Numbered from the stretch's first letter, positions 42,157 to 52,077 are shown. The stretch is 64,000 nt of DNA from Alkaliphilus pronyensis (GCF_009017275.1 NZ_WBZC01000012.1:61679-125678); one strand, 5' to 3'. Numbers and translations are program-made. The notes: a model not told the origin generated them from the sequence alone.

Positions 42157-42552
42157 TTACTTTCTATAGTAGAATATAAAGGTGCCCTCCTCAAGCATTC
42201 TCTTCAGCCTTGACTTTACAAAGCTTTTTAGGGCTGCTCTAGTAAATGGAATTACTAATATGAATCCAGTTATATCCGTTAGAAGCCCTGGTGTTAGTAA
42301 AAGTGCTCCTCCAATTAAAACACATAGTCCGTTAACAAGTTCGTCTCCTGGCATTCTACCCTGACTCATTTCGTACCTAATATTACCAAGTATTCCTCTT
42401 CCCTCTTTTTTAGCTAAATATGCACCTGCAACACCAGTAAAAATAACAATAAGCAGAGTGTAGCCTAACCCTATATAGGAGTTAAGCCTTAATAAAAGGG
42501 CTAACTCTACAATAGGTATAACTGTAAATAATAATATTAACTTTAACAGCAT
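42157..42552 (-). CDS. fxsA: FxsA family membrane protein
   Basis: A 131-residue protein with an FxsA domain: VELALLLRLNSYIGLGYTLL, then GAYLAKKEGRGILGNIRYEMSQGRMPGDELVNG and LLTPGLLTDITGFILVIPF. Two to three membrane segments. FxsA proteins are of uncertain function (the E. coli protein relieves phage T7 exclusion by F plasmid). It lies 9 bases after the thioesterase gene in the same direction. Confidence 0.87.
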   Translation of the reverse strand: MLLKLILLFTVIPIVELALLLRLNSYIGLGYTLLIVIFTGVAGAYLAKKEGRGILGNIRYEMSQGRMPGDELVNGLCVLIGGALLLTPGLLTDITGFILVIPFTRAALKSFVKSRLKRMLEEGTFIFYYRK

Positions 42553-42561
42553 TTTTTCACC

Positions 42562-42975
42562 TCACTGACTATATTTATTTAGTTTTTCATAACAGTCTCT
42601 AAAGTGTTTTTTGAAGTTTATTGGTTTAAATCCTTTGCCTACAAAGGCATGGGTGGTTTTTCCCTTTGCTAATAGCTTATTATCATCTTTTCTTATAATA
42701 TTATATGAAAAGGTGACTCTTGCACCCATTACTTTATCCACCTTGCTTTCAATTATAAGTACGTCATCATATTTTGCTGGGGCTATATATTGGCAGGTGA
42801 CATCAATTACAGGAAGCATTACATTTTTGTTTTCCAGCTCTTTATAAGAGTAGCCTATTTCCTTTAGAAGAGTGGTGCGTCCAATTTCAAACCATGTAAA
42901 ATAATTGCCATGGTATACTACTGCCATTTGATCGGTTTCAGCATATCTTACAGTTGTTTCACAGCGACTAATCAT
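42562..42975 (-). CDS. YbgC/4HBT-type acyl-CoA thioesterase
   Basis: A 137-residue hot-dog fold enzyme. The catalytic motif TVRYAETDQMAVVYHGNYFTWFE contains the Asp and the Tyr-His-Asn-Tyr pattern of 4-hydroxybenzoyl-CoA-type thioesterases. VTFSYNIIRKDDNKLLAKGKTTHAFV forms the last strands. It hydrolyses an acyl-CoA thioester; the substrate is not predicted. It is in an operon with fxsA. Confidence 0.86.
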   Translation of the reverse strand: MISRCETTVRYAETDQMAVVYHGNYFTWFEIGRTTLLKEIGYSYKELENKNVMLPVIDVTCQYIAPAKYDDVLIIESKVDKVMGARVTFSYNIIRKDDNKLLAKGKTTHAFVGKGFKPINFKKHFRDCYEKLNKYSQ

Positions 42976-43068
42976 TTTTATATTCCTCCTATTGCTATTA
43001 TATACTTAATAGTTGTAAAATAATTCGACTCACTCTAAAGATTTACTGTCCTTATATTATTATAAACT

Positions 43069-43103
43069 AAAAAAAAAGAACTTACAAAGCTGTAAGCTCT
43101 TTA
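43069..43103 (-). terminator. Terminator after pyk
   Basis: GAGCTTACA and TGTAAGTTC form a 9-bp stem (one G-U) around AGCT/CTTT-type loop at 43078-43099, followed leftward by TTTTTTTT. It is 16 bases after the pyk stop. Confidence 0.85.
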
Positions 43104-43118
43104 AAAAGTGAAGGACTC

Positions 43119-44876
43119 TTATAAAACTCTTGTTTTACCACTATAGATCAATCCTGTAGCAGCATCTACTGTGATAATATCTCCATTCTTTAGCTTTGTT
43201 GTTGCACCATCTGCTCCTACAACAGTTGGCTTTAAAAGGTTTAGTCCAACTATAGCTGCGTGGCTAGTCAAACCGCCTTCTTCAGTTATAACAGCTGCTG
43301 CTAACTCCATTAGTGGTACAACTTCTTTGTCTGTGGCTTTTGCAACAAGTATATCTCCAGTATTAAAGTCAACAGAGTCATAGTTACTCTCATTTACAAT
43401 AACTACTTTACCTGTAGCAGATCTTTTACCTACCCCCATACCAGATACCAGTACATCTCCAACAATATGAACCTTAATTAGATTTGTAGTTCCTGTAACA
43501 CCAACTGGAACACCGGCAGTTATTACTACAAGGTCACCTCTTTTTATCAAGGCTTTATTTAAGGCCATGCTTACAGCACCATCTATAACATCATCTGTTG
43601 ATTCCATTACATCAGTTAGAACTGTTTCTACACCCCATGTTAAGCTTAATCTTCTTCTAATTCTATTTGTAGTTGTGGCTGCAATTATAGGAGCCTTTGG
43701 CTTGAATTTCGATACCATTTTCGCTGTATAGCCTGAAGAGGTAGCTGTTATTATGGCAGATGCTTCAAGATCCATTGCTGTATTACAGGTGGCATGACTT
43801 ATTGCATCTGTAACCGTAATCTCCTTATCTATTGCTTTTGTCCTTAGTAATTCACGATAATTAATTGCAGCTTCTGTTGTTTTAGCAATATTGGCCATCA
43901 TACTTACTGCTTCTACGGGATATTTACCTGCTGCAGTTTCCCCTGAAAGCATTATCGCATCTGTTCCATCGAATATTGCATTGGCAACGTCAGTAACCTC
44001 TGCTCTAGTAGGTCTTGGGTTTCTTATCATGGAATCCAACATTTGAGTTGCAGTAATAACAGGTTTTCCTGCTTTATTGCATAGCTGTATCATTCTTTTT
44101 TGTGCTAGAGGAACCTCTTCTGTTGGTATTTCGACCCCTAAATCTCCCCTTGCAACCATAATACCATCAGACACCTCAATTATTTCCTCAAGATTATCTA
44201 GCCCCTCTTGATTTTCAATTTTTGATATTATATGTATATGTTCTGCCCCATTGTCTTCTAGTATTTTTCTTATTGCTAGTACATCACTGGCTTTTCTAAC
44301 AAAGGAGGCGGCAATAAAATCTATGTCATTTTCAATTCCAAACTCAATATCTTCCCTATCCTTTGTGGTTATTGCAGGAAGATTGATTTTAACTCCTGGT
44401 ACATTAACGCCCTTATGATTTTTTACAACACCTGCATTTTTAACTATACATTCTATATCAGTGTCGTTTAAAACCTTTTCTACCTCAAGCTCAACCAAGC
44501 CATCATCAATTAATATTGAGTTGCCTTTAACTACGTCCTTTGGTAAGCCAGTATAGGTAATATTACATATTTCATTGTTTCCTAAAACATCCCTTATTGT
44601 TAGGGTGAATTTTTGCCCTTCCTCCAATTGCACCTCTGGTACTGAGAATTTACCAGTTCTTATTTCTGGTCCTTTAGTATCCAGCAGCAATGCAACTGGT
44701 ACATCTAACTCATCTCTAATTGCCTTAATATTTTCAATTCTGTTGAGATGCTCCTTGTGGTCACCATGTGAAAAGTTTAGTCTTGCAACGTTTAGTCCAT
44801 TTTTCACTAATTCTCTGAAAACATCTTTATTTTCACTGGCGGGTCCAATTGTACATACAATCTTGGTTTTTCTCAT
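43119..44876 (-). CDS. pyk: Pyruvate kinase with C-terminal PEP-utiliser mobile domain
   Basis: A 585-residue enzyme that converts phosphoenolpyruvate and ADP to pyruvate and ATP. The barrel shows KIVCTIGPAS (2-15 region), NFSHGDH, LLDTKGPEIRTG, IISKIENQEGL, MVARGDLGVEIP and ATQMLDSMI. After the allosteric domain there is an extra 100-residue PEP-utiliser-type domain with GLTSHAAIVG, as in Bacillus and Clostridium forms. That domain's His is present. It is 15 bases after pfkA and shares its transcript. Confidence 0.97.
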   Translation of the reverse strand: MRKTKIVCTIGPASENKDVFRELVKNGLNVARLNFSHGDHKEHLNRIENIKAIRDELDVPVALLLDTKGPEIRTGKFSVPEVQLEEGQKFTLTIRDVLGNNEICNITYTGLPKDVVKGNSILIDDGLVELEVEKVLNDTDIECIVKNAGVVKNHKGVNVPGVKINLPAITTKDREDIEFGIENDIDFIAASFVRKASDVLAIRKILEDNGAEHIHIISKIENQEGLDNLEEIIEVSDGIMVARGDLGVEIPTEEVPLAQKRMIQLCNKAGKPVITATQMLDSMIRNPRPTRAEVTDVANAIFDGTDAIMLSGETAAGKYPVEAVSMMANIAKTTEAAINYRELLRTKAIDKEITVTDAISHATCNTAMDLEASAIITATSSGYTAKMVSKFKPKAPIIAATTTNRIRRRLSLTWGVETVLTDVMESTDDVIDGAVSMALNKALIKRGDLVVITAGVPVGVTGTTNLIKVHIVGDVLVSGMGVGKRSATGKVVIVNESNYDSVDFNTGDILVAKATDKEVVPLMELAAAVITEEGGLTSHAAIVGLNLLKPTVVGADGATTKLKNGDIITVDAATGLIYSGKTRVL

Positions 44877-44890
44877 TTCTCATCCTCCCC

Positions 44891-45850
44891 TTAAATCGAA
44901 AGTATATTTGCTAACTCATAGGTTCTTGTGTCAAAGGATTCTTCTTGCTTAAAGACATCTGTAAAATCAACATCAATAATCTCTAATCCCTTTACTCCTA
45001 ATGCACGGTTACTCTTTCCTTCCAATAGTAATTCTACTGCTCTTGCCCCCATTTTACTTGCAAGAATTCTATCAAAGGCAGTTGGGCTACCTCCCCTCTG
45101 TATATGTCCTAAAATAGTAACTCTAGTTTCTATTCCTGTTTTCTTTTCTATTTCCTCACTAATATCCATAGCACCACCAACACCTTCAGCTAAAAGTATT
45201 ATACTATGTAGTTTACCACGGTTTCGTCCCTGTATAAGCTTACTACATACTTGGTCGATATTAAATTCTATTTCTGGTACAATAATACTTTCGGCTCCAC
45301 CAGCTAAGCCAGCATACAGGGCTATATCACCACAATGTCTCCCCATAACCTCTATAATGTTTGCTCTTCCGTGGGAGGCTGATGTATCTCTTATTCTGCC
45401 TATTGCATCTAAAACTGTGTTTACTGCTGTATCAAAGCCTATTGTATATTCTGTATATCTTAAATCGTTATCTATCGTTCCAGGAATTCCGATTGTGGGT
45501 ACACCTAGCTCATTAAGCTTTTGAGCCCCTTTATAGGAGCCATCTCCGCCTATTACCACTAATCCATCTATACCAAATATATTAATAGCATAAATTGCTT
45601 TTTGTCTTCCCTCTTCTGTTAAAAACTCTTCACTTCTTGCTGTTTGAAGCGTTGTTCCACCACGATGGATAATATCGGCTACAGAGGAAAGATTCATTTC
45701 TTCAATAAAGCCTTTTATTAAGCCATGATAGCCTTGTTTAATACCAATTATTTTGCAGCCATTATATATTCCACTTCTGACAACAGCTCTGATAGCAGCA
45801 TTCATGCCTGGTGAGTCTCCCCCACTGGTTAAAACTCCTATGGTTTTCAT
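44891..45850 (-). CDS. pfkA: 6-phosphofructokinase
   Basis: A 319-residue ATP-dependent enzyme that makes fructose 1,6-bisphosphate. I start at the ATG at 45850 ([20 protein letters not shown]) because AGGAGGTT lies just upstream and the length is the usual one; the frame is open for 58 more codons but without family similarity. Key motifs: [10 protein letters not shown] (ATP binding), GIPGTIDND (substrate and catalytic Asp), GRHCGDIAL and [14 protein letters not shown]. It is in a block with dnaE and pyk, a common clostridial order. Confidence 0.97.
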   Translation of the reverse strand: MKTIGVLTSGGDSPGMNAAIRAVVRSGIYNGCKIIGIKQGYHGLIKGFIEEMNLSSVADIIHRGGTTLQTARSEEFLTEEGRQKAIYAINIFGIDGLVVIGGDGSYKGAQKLNELGVPTIGIPGTIDNDLRYTEYTIGFDTAVNTVLDAIGRIRDTSASHGRANIIEVMGRHCGDIALYAGLAGGAESIIVPEIEFNIDQVCSKLIQGRNRGKLHSIILLAEGVGGAMDISEEIEKKTGIETRVTILGHIQRGGSPTAFDRILASKMGARAVELLLEGKSNRALGVKGLEIIDVDFTDVFKQEESFDTRTYELANILSI

Positions 45851-45941
45851 TCTATAACCTCCTAATCGACTGTCCTGTATGGACGTTTTTTGTCCCGTGA
45901 GTTGTATTATAATCCCACTTGTTTCTATAGAGGTAAAAAAC

Positions 45942-46133
45942 CTAGTATCCTCTCTGCATAAGGATACTATGTGCTTCTTCAACCTCAGATCTTGGTACAA
46001 GAACCTCACAAATACCTTCTTCATTGCTTTTACTTATTGGTTTAACCTTTACTAAAAAGCCCTCTTCTGTTAGCATATTTTTTAGATTTTCCGCATCTTG
46101 TTTAGTATTTGCCATATATACAACTGTCCACAT
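45942..46133 (-). CDS. Small DUF2007-like protein
   Basis: A 63-residue protein ([20 protein letters not shown]...) with a ferredoxin-like alpha/beta pattern: strand-helix-strand ([10 protein letters not shown]) then [20 protein letters not shown]. This resembles DUF2007 (small putative signal-transducing proteins). The ATG follows AAGGAGGC. It lies between dnaE and pfkA in the same direction. Confidence 0.68.
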   Translation of the reverse strand: MWTVVYMANTKQDAENLKNMLTEEGFLVKVKPISKSNEEGICEVLVPRSEVEEAHSILMQRGY

Positions 46134-46340
46134 ATCTAAAAAGCCTCCTTTAACTGTACCTTGTTTACGGATAACCTTATTTCAGTATTTATTTATTCTA
46201 GTATAACATTGCTAAGATTTCTAGTAAATAGCAATATTTTATTACTATTTCTTAGATTATTATTAGATAATGAAATAAAAACAATTCCTATTATGTACAC
46301 ATAATATTTGTAATTGTAAAATTTTAGTTAACTATATATC

Positions 46341-46368
46341 GAATGCATCATTCAATAATGATGCATTC
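46341..46368. repeat. Perfect 12-bp inverted repeat across the dnaE stop codon
   Basis: GAATGCATCATT and AATGATGCATTC pair perfectly with a 4-base loop. The dnaE stop codon (46348-46350) falls in the stem. No T run follows leftward, so it is not a normal terminator; it may protect the mRNA end. Confidence 0.6.
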
Positions 46369-49300
46369 ATTCCCAAATGTATTATTTAGCTTTGATATAA
46401 GCTCCTCTTCTAATTTTACCCATAGGTTTCTTTGGGCACGGAGGGTTTTGTTATGGTTTTTTAGATATATATATATTGGAACATTTCCATGATATTGATG
46501 AAGGATTGGCTTTATATCCTCCAGTAATTGTAGCTTTTTATCATCTTCTATTATTATTTTCAATTTGCTTATTTGCTGCTTTACAAGGGGTCTTATTTTA
46601 TTTGCCAATATTTTAGGAGTTTCCTCCTCTTTAAAATTCAAGCTGCCCTCTATTAAAACAGCTTCTTCTAGCTCTAAAAACTTTGCTGACCTTGAAAGTA
46701 CCTTTGGAAAGACTATACATTCCATAGTTCCATAAAGATCCTCTAAAGTAACAAAAGCCATTAACTGATTACTTCTTGTTGTTTTTGTATCCTTATCTAA
46801 TACTATACCACCTATTTTAACAATATCACCATCTTTATATTTACAGGCTTCTGGGTTTTCAACCATTTCTACTAAGCTGTTACTTGAGACTGTGGTAAAT
46901 AACCTAAGCTCCTTTTCAAACTCTGATAGGGGGTGTCCGCTAACATACAAGCCTAAAACTTCTTTTTCCATATTGAGCTTTATTTTTTCAGCGAATTCCT
47001 TCATATCTGGCAGTGGGTCCTCCATTGTAAGCTCCATAGCTTCTGTATCTTGAAAAAAACCAATCTGCCCTTTTATATTCCTTTTTCTATCCTGTACAAC
47101 CCCCTCTAGTACCTTTTCAAATATTGCCAAGAGTTGTGAACGATAGGCCCCCAAAGAATCAAAGGCTCCACATTTAATTAAGCTCTCCACTGCTCTTTTA
47201 TTTAAATCCTTTGATTCAACCTTTTGACAAAAATCTGTGAAGCTAGTAAAGGAGCCTTTTTCTCTTCTAGCCTCAACTATTGAATTGATCATACTTAAAC
47301 CAACATTTTTTACAGCTGCTAAACCAAATCTTATTTTGCCATTTTCAACGGTAAACTTACTAAAGCTACTATTTATATCTGGCTTTAATATATCTATGCC
47401 CATTTTTTTACAGTCTTGAATGTATTGGGCTACCTTTGTTGAGCTCCCCATTACACTTGTAATTAATGCAGCCATGAACTCCACTGGGTAATAGCATTTT
47501 AAATAGCCTGTTTGGTAGGCCAGTACTGCATAGGCTGCTGCATGGGACTTATTGAAGGCATAGTTGGCGAACTCTATCATTTCGTCATAAATTTCATTGG
47601 CAATGTTTTCTGGAACCCCATTGCGAATACACCCTGGAATCTCTATATTGCCATTGGCATCGGTTTTTCCATAGGTAAAGTACTGCCTTTCCTCCTCCAT
47701 AATATCCATCTTCTTTTTTCCCATTGCTCGTCTAACAAGGTCACTTCTACCATAGCTATAGCCTGCTAAATCACGCACCACCTGCATAACCTGTTCCTGA
47801 TAGACCATACAGCCATAGGTTACATTAAGTATAGGCTCCAGTTGTTTATGCTTATATTTTATTTTTTTATAATCGTTTTTGTTTCTAATATATTTGGGTA
47901 TTGAATCCATTGGTCCTGGCCTATACAAGGAAATACCAGCAATAATGTCTTCAAAGCAGTTGGGCTTTAGCTCCTTCATAAACTGAATCATCCCTGCACT
48001 TTCAAGCTGAAACAGACCTAGAGTATCTCCACGACTTATTAGTTCATAAACCTTAGCATCATCATAGCTGCAATTGGAGAAATCAATCTTAATATTTTTA
48101 TTCATCTCTATTAAATCAGTTGCATCCCTTATAACTGTTAAGGTTCTTAAGCCAAGAAAATCCATTTTTAGTAGTCCCAGCTCTTCAAGGGTACCCATAG
48201 AAAACTGTGTGGTTACGCTGTTATCATGCATATATAAGGGAACATATTTATCTAATACATCCTTTGAGATAACCACACCAGCAGCATGGGTAGAAGCGTG
48301 TCTTGGTAGACCCTCTAGCTTTTTAGCCATGTTTATTAGGTAGCTGGCATCCTCATCATCTTCAACCATTTTTTTTAGTATAGGATTTACCTCTAAAGCC
48401 TTATCAATAGTCATACCTATTGCAAAGGGAATTTGCTTTGCTATTTGATCCACATCCCCATAGGGCATATTAATAACTCTTCCTACATCTCTTATTGCTG
48501 CCCTTGCCGCCATAGTTCCAAAGGTAATGATTTGGGCTACTTTTTCTTCTCCATATTTTTTCTTAACATAATCTATTACCTCTTCTCTTCTTTCGTAGCA
48601 AAAATCAATATCTATATCTGGCATGGAAACACGTTCTGGATTTAAAAATCTTTCAAAGATTAGGTTATACTTAATTGGGTCTATATCGGTTATTTCCAGG
48701 GCGTAGGCTACAATACTGCCGGCGGCACTTCCTCTACCTGGTCCTACTGGAATATTATTATCCTTAGCATATTTAATAAAATCCCAAACTATAAGGAAAT
48801 ACTCTGTATAGCCCATATCCACTATAACCTTTAGCTCGTAATCTAGCCTCTCTTGAAGCTCCGTTGTTACTTCTCCATATCTTTTAATCAACCCTTCATT
48901 ACAGAGGTTTCTTAAATATTGATGTACTGTGTATTCCTGTGGTATATCATATTGGGGTAAATGTATGGTATTAAAATCAAACTCAACACAACAGCGTTGG
49001 GCAATTTTCACACTATTCTCCAACGCTTCTGGTGCATAGGGAAATAGCCTGTACATTTCCTCTGTTGTTTTTAAGTAGAATTGATCATTGGGAAACTTCA
49101 TTCTATCTTCATCCTGTTGTGTTTTTCCAGTTTGGATGCAAAGTAAAATGTCATGGGCTTTGGCATCCTCTTGATAAATGTAGTGGCTATCATTTGTGGC
49201 TACAAGGGGAATGTTTGTCTCTTTACTAAGCTTTACCAATTGTGTATTAACCTGCTTTTGCTCCTTAAGTCCATGATCCTGTAGCTCAAGGTAAAAGTTG

Positions 49301-49806
49301 TCCTTTCCAAAAATATCCTGCATTAATAGTGCTTTATCCTTAGCTTTATTGTATAAGCCCTTCATTAGGTATTGCTGTATATCCCCAGCTAAGCAGGCAC
49401 TAAGGGCAATAATCCCACCACTATGTTTTTTTAATAGATCGTAATCTATCCTGGGTCTATAATAAAAGCCCTTAGTATATCCAACTGAAACAAGCCTAAT
49501 TAGGTTTTGATACCCCTCATTATTCTCTGCCAATAACACTAAATGTCCTTGATTTTTATCTAGGTTAGGGTCTTTATCCTCAAGGCCTCTAGCAGCAGTA
49601 TACACCTCACAACCGATGATGGGCTTAATACCTTTCTTTTTTGCTTTTTTATAGAAATCTACAACACCAAACATTGAGCCGTGGTCTGTAATTGCTACAG
49701 CATCCATACCCATTTCCTTTACACGATCCATCATTTTATCTATGGTGGTAAAACCATCAAGTAAGCTATATTCAGTATGCACATGAAGATGCACAAATTT
49801 ATCCAT
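46348..49806 (-). CDS. dnaE: DNA polymerase III alpha subunit
   Basis: The 1,152-residue replicative polymerase catalytic subunit of the DnaE type. The N-terminal PHP domain starts FVHLHVHTEYSLLDG; the polymerase catalytic Asp residues are in MPDIDIDFCYERR; GPGRGSAAGS is the characteristic Gly-rich loop; a helix-hairpin-helix and an OB domain (IVKIGGIVLDKDTKTTRSN) follow. I use the second of two tandem ATGs (spacing from GGGGTGA is better); the first would be at 49809. In Firmicutes that also have PolC it assists in lagging-strand synthesis. A 12-bp hairpin overlaps its stop. Confidence 0.97.
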   Translation of the reverse strand: MDKFVHLHVHTEYSLLDGFTTIDKMMDRVKEMGMDAVAITDHGSMFGVVDFYKKAKKKGIKPIIGCEVYTAARGLEDKDPNLDKNQGHLVLLAENNEGYQNLIRLVSVGYTKGFYYRPRIDYDLLKKHSGGIIALSACLAGDIQQYLMKGLYNKAKDKALLMQDIFGKDNFYLELQDHGLKEQKQVNTQLVKLSKETNIPLVATNDSHYIYQEDAKAHDILLCIQTGKTQQDEDRMKFPNDQFYLKTTEEMYRLFPYAPEALENSVKIAQRCCVEFDFNTIHLPQYDIPQEYTVHQYLRNLCNEGLIKRYGEVTTELQERLDYELKVIVDMGYTEYFLIVWDFIKYAKDNNIPVGPGRGSAAGSIVAYALEITDIDPIKYNLIFERFLNPERVSMPDIDIDFCYERREEVIDYVKKKYGEEKVAQIITFGTMAARAAIRDVGRVINMPYGDVDQIAKQIPFAIGMTIDKALEVNPILKKMVEDDEDASYLINMAKKLEGLPRHASTHAAGVVISKDVLDKYVPLYMHDNSVTTQFSMGTLEELGLLKMDFLGLRTLTVIRDATDLIEMNKNIKIDFSNCSYDDAKVYELISRGDTLGLFQLESAGMIQFMKELKPNCFEDIIAGISLYRPGPMDSIPKYIRNKNDYKKIKYKHKQLEPILNVTYGCMVYQEQVMQVVRDLAGYSYGRSDLVRRAMGKKKMDIMEEERQYFTYGKTDANGNIEIPGCIRNGVPENIANEIYDEMIEFANYAFNKSHAAAYAVLAYQTGYLKCYYPVEFMAALITSVMGSSTKVAQYIQDCKKMGIDILKPDINSSFSKFTVENGKIRFGLAAVKNVGLSMINSIVEARREKGSFTSFTDFCQKVESKDLNKRAVESLIKCGAFDSLGAYRSQLLAIFEKVLEGVVQDRKRNIKGQIGFFQDTEAMELTMEDPLPDMKEFAEKIKLNMEKEVLGLYVSGHPLSEFEKELRLFTTVSSNSLVEMVENPEACKYKDGDIVKIGGIVLDKDTKTTRSNQLMAFVTLEDLYGTMECIVFPKVLSRSAKFLELEEAVLIEGSLNFKEEETPKILANKIRPLVKQQISKLKIIIEDDKKLQLLEDIKPILHQYHGNVPIYIYLKNHNKTLRAQRNLWVKLEEELISKLNNTFGNECIIIE

Positions 49807-49859
49807 CATTTCACCCCATTTGCTTTTCCCATATTACCTGTTCTAAGTACATAAGCATT

Positions 49860-50310
49860 TAACATTTCTTTTTATGTTTTTTCTTTTTATTTTTAACTCT
49901 TAATTCTTAACTCTTAACTCTTAACTCTTAATTCTTAATTTTGGTTTTAATTTTCCATTTTCAATTTTCCATTTTCAATTTTCCATTTTCAATTTCCATT
50001 TTGTTTTATGGTTTTTTTTTTATCTTTTAACTCTTAATTCTTAACTCTTAACTTTTAACTTTTATTTTTGTTTTATGGTTTTTATTTTTTGTCTTTTGTC
50101 TTTTGTCTTTTGTCTTTTGTCTTTTCATTCAACATTCAACATTCAACATTTCTTTTATGTTTTTTCTTTTAATTTTTAACTCTTAACTCTTAACTTTTAA
50201 CTTTTAATTTTCTTTTTATGGTTTTGATTCTTTACTTACCTATTCCTTATTACCTATTCCTTATTACTTGCTTTTATGGTTTTTCATTTTTAACTTTTAA
50301 TTTTTAACTT
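49860..50310. repeat. Heptamer-based simple repeat region between mocA-like gene and dnaE
   Basis: The 480-base gap between genes contains no coding sequence. It is built from runs of heptamers: TTAACTC/TTAATTC, TTTTCAA/TTTTCCA, TTTTGTC, CATTCAA, and a 14-base unit TTATTACCTATTCC. Different runs are separated by a recurring TTTTATGGTTTT spacer. The same units reappear at 62,425-62,670. Confidence 0.85.
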
Positions 50311-50868
50311 GCTTAAGTCCTTCTCCGTATCTATATCTATTCCTGCTTCCTCCTGAGAAAAACTATCAAAGCTTATTTCCTTGTGGTATTCTTTAAATAT
50401 TATTCTTCCACCCTTGTCTCCATTAACTTGAGTTAGCCTGTCCTTTAGCTTGGATGAAAAAAGAACGGGATTCCCTTGTTTTCCGCAATAGGTAGGTATT
50501 ACTATAGGGGCTTGGCTTTTATTATAAATATCTATAATACTGTTTATTATTTCTGATGATAAAAATGGCTGATCCCCCACCATAAAAAGGTATCCTTTTG
50601 TATTGGGGGAGGCATTTTTTATGCCTAGCTTGACAGCTGCACTTTGTCCTTCGTGGGCCAACTCATTATAAATAGCCTTAATAGGATATTTATCTGCAAT
50701 CTGCTTTACCTGGTTACATCTATATATAATAATTATTTCCTGTAGCTTTGAGGCGGCTGCTGCCCCTATAACCCTTTCAATTAAGGGTTTGCCATCTATT
50801 TTAAATAGCAATTTATTGTCATTGAAGCGTTTTGAATATCCCGATGCCATAATGATACCACTAATCAT
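50290..50868 (-). CDS. MocA/MobA-like nucleotidyltransferase
   Basis: A protein of 192 residues from the ATG at 50868 (MISGIIMASGYSKRFNDNK), which is 7 bases after GGAGGGA and overlaps the yqeC stop. Motifs: ASGYSKRF-NDNKLLF (nucleotide binding), MVGDQPFLSSE (metal Asp), PVLFSSKLK and DIDTEKDL. The family transfers CMP or GMP to molybdopterin in molybdenum cofactor maturation. With YqeC it fits maturation of a selenium-dependent molybdenum hydroxylase. The hydroxylase itself is not in the window. Confidence 0.84.
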   Translation of the reverse strand: MISGIIMASGYSKRFNDNKLLFKIDGKPLIERVIGAAAASKLQEIIIIYRCNQVKQIADKYPIKAIYNELAHEGQSAAVKLGIKNASPNTKGYLFMVGDQPFLSSEIINSIIDIYNKSQAPIVIPTYCGKQGNPVLFSSKLKDRLTQVNGDKGGRIIFKEYHKEISFDSFSQEEAGIDIDTEKDLSKLKIKS

Positions 50869-51628
50869 TAAAATCCCTCCAATACTTAACTGGGCTTTCA
50901 TCCTTAATGCTGCAGATAATGATCTTTTTTATTGGTGGCTTTTTATCTTTTAACAGCTTTACAACCTCCATGCCCTGCAGATATCTCTCTCCCTCAGCCT
51001 TATTAAGTAATACATAGCCAGTGGAATTTTCAGGGAGATTTTTCATTATACCATTATTATGAAGTATTAGCATTTCAACTTTTTTCGGTGTTATAATATC
51101 ATTCATAATACTGCCAGTAACACTACAAAGCTGCTGTGGTCTATGAACTATACTATTGTTAATTCTCTTGTTAATGCAATCAAGCCCAATAATTCCAACG
51201 TTTTTAGTTGTATTCTGGGGTATTACAGGCTCGTGGGCAGCTGGAGCCTTTATCGGCTTTCCCTTAGCTCCATCGGCCTCTACAAGTATTACATCGAAAG
51301 CCTCAGCATTAAAAATCCTATCAATTACATCTGGTTCTATACCCATTAGTTTATTGTCCTTATTTATCGACCTTCCTAGAACATATACTTTACCGGCCTT
51401 AATACCCTTAAACTTTTCTATATCATAGTCAGAATCTATAATAATTTCATCATATTGATTATTTCTTGGGTAATAAATTGCTGTAGTGGTGGTTACCAAT
51501 ATCTTTTTATTTAACTCCTTTAGCTTAGATGCCATTAAAAACATAGTAGTGGTTTTTCCACCCCCACCAACAAATGTAACCATGTCTTTAGTTGGGTTTA
51601 TTAGGTCAAGTCCTTTTAAAATATCCAC
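50861..51628 (-). CDS. yqeC: YqeC-type selenium-dependent hydroxylase accessory protein
   Basis: A 255-residue P-loop protein: VTFVGGGGKTTTMFLMASKL, then VTTTTAIYYP and VILVEADGAKGKPIKAPA-like stretch and HEPVIP. This matches YqeC, a putative accessory protein of selenium-dependent molybdenum hydroxylases. The start is a GTG after GGGATG. Its stop overlaps the MocA-like start, so the two are co-translated. Confidence 0.88.
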   Translation of the reverse strand: MDILKGLDLINPTKDMVTFVGGGGKTTTMFLMASKLKELNKKILVTTTTAIYYPRNNQYDEIIIDSDYDIEKFKGIKAGKVYVLGRSINKDNKLMGIEPDVIDRIFNAEAFDVILVEADGAKGKPIKAPAAHEPVIPQNTTKNVGIIGLDCINKRINNSIVHRPQQLCSVTGSIMNDIITPKKVEMLILHNNGIMKNLPENSTGYVLLNKAEGERYLQGMEVVKLLKDKKPPIKKIIICSIKDESPVKYWRDFND

Positions 51629-51720
51629 TATATTTCATCCCCACAAAATTATTTTACATCTCCTAATATAATTAAATAAACCACACAGATAGCTTTAATC
51701 ACCTGCATGGCTTAATGAAG

Positions 51721-52077
51721 TTATTTATTCATTGTAGTCTTTATCTCTTCCCTATATTCATCTACAGATTTACTTAAAATATCTGCTAGTCCAACAAATT
51801 CGCAGCCAACAAAATAACCATTTTCAATACTCTTAGTTCTTATTATTTTTATGACACAGTAGAAAAATTTATCTTTTGTTAGATGTATTTTTGCGTCGAA
51901 ATAGTAGTTGAGGGGAAGCATTTGATTACATTTAAAGCCTATTCCTCTACGGGATATATCTACTACCTCTATTCCTTCATTAATATCCTTTATAATTACA
52001 TTGTCCTGCTTAAACAAAGAGGTTATCTTTAATTCTAGCTTTAACGGTAGCCTTTCACTTCTTCTTTTTTCCAGCAT
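51721..52077 (-). CDS. PilZ-domain protein
   Basis: A 118-residue protein starting MLEKRRSERLPLKLEL at the ATG at 52077 (AGGTGATAAA upstream). The c-di-GMP binding residues are visible: the RxxxR of KRRSER and the D-x-S-x-x-G of DISRRGIGF. The C-terminal part is a beta barrel (YFVGCEFVGL). It is probably a stand-alone c-di-GMP receptor; the target is unknown. An HD-GYP phosphodiesterase is encoded later in the window. Confidence 0.82.
   Translation of the reverse strand: MLEKRRSERLPLKLELKITSLFKQDNVIIKDINEGIEVVDISRRGIGFKCNQMLPLNYYFDAKIHLTKDKFFYCVIKIIRTKSIENGYFVGCEFVGLADILSKSVDEYREEIKTTMNK

Noticed and set aside
41936..42169. 77-residue plus-strand frame over the aldo/keto reductase
   Set aside because: Antisense shadow of a well-conserved gene without a ribosome binding site.
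45851..46024. 58-codon N-terminal extension of pfkA
   Set aside because: No similarity to PfkA, no ribosome binding site, and a strong one lies right before the internal ATG at 45850 that gives the standard 319 residues.
46341..46368. Intrinsic terminator of dnaE
   Set aside because: The stem is perfect but no T run follows in the leftward direction, and the stop codon lies inside the stem.
49860..50310. CRISPR array
   Set aside because: The repeats are heptamers in direct tandem without unique spacers of 30 or more bases, and no cas genes are present.
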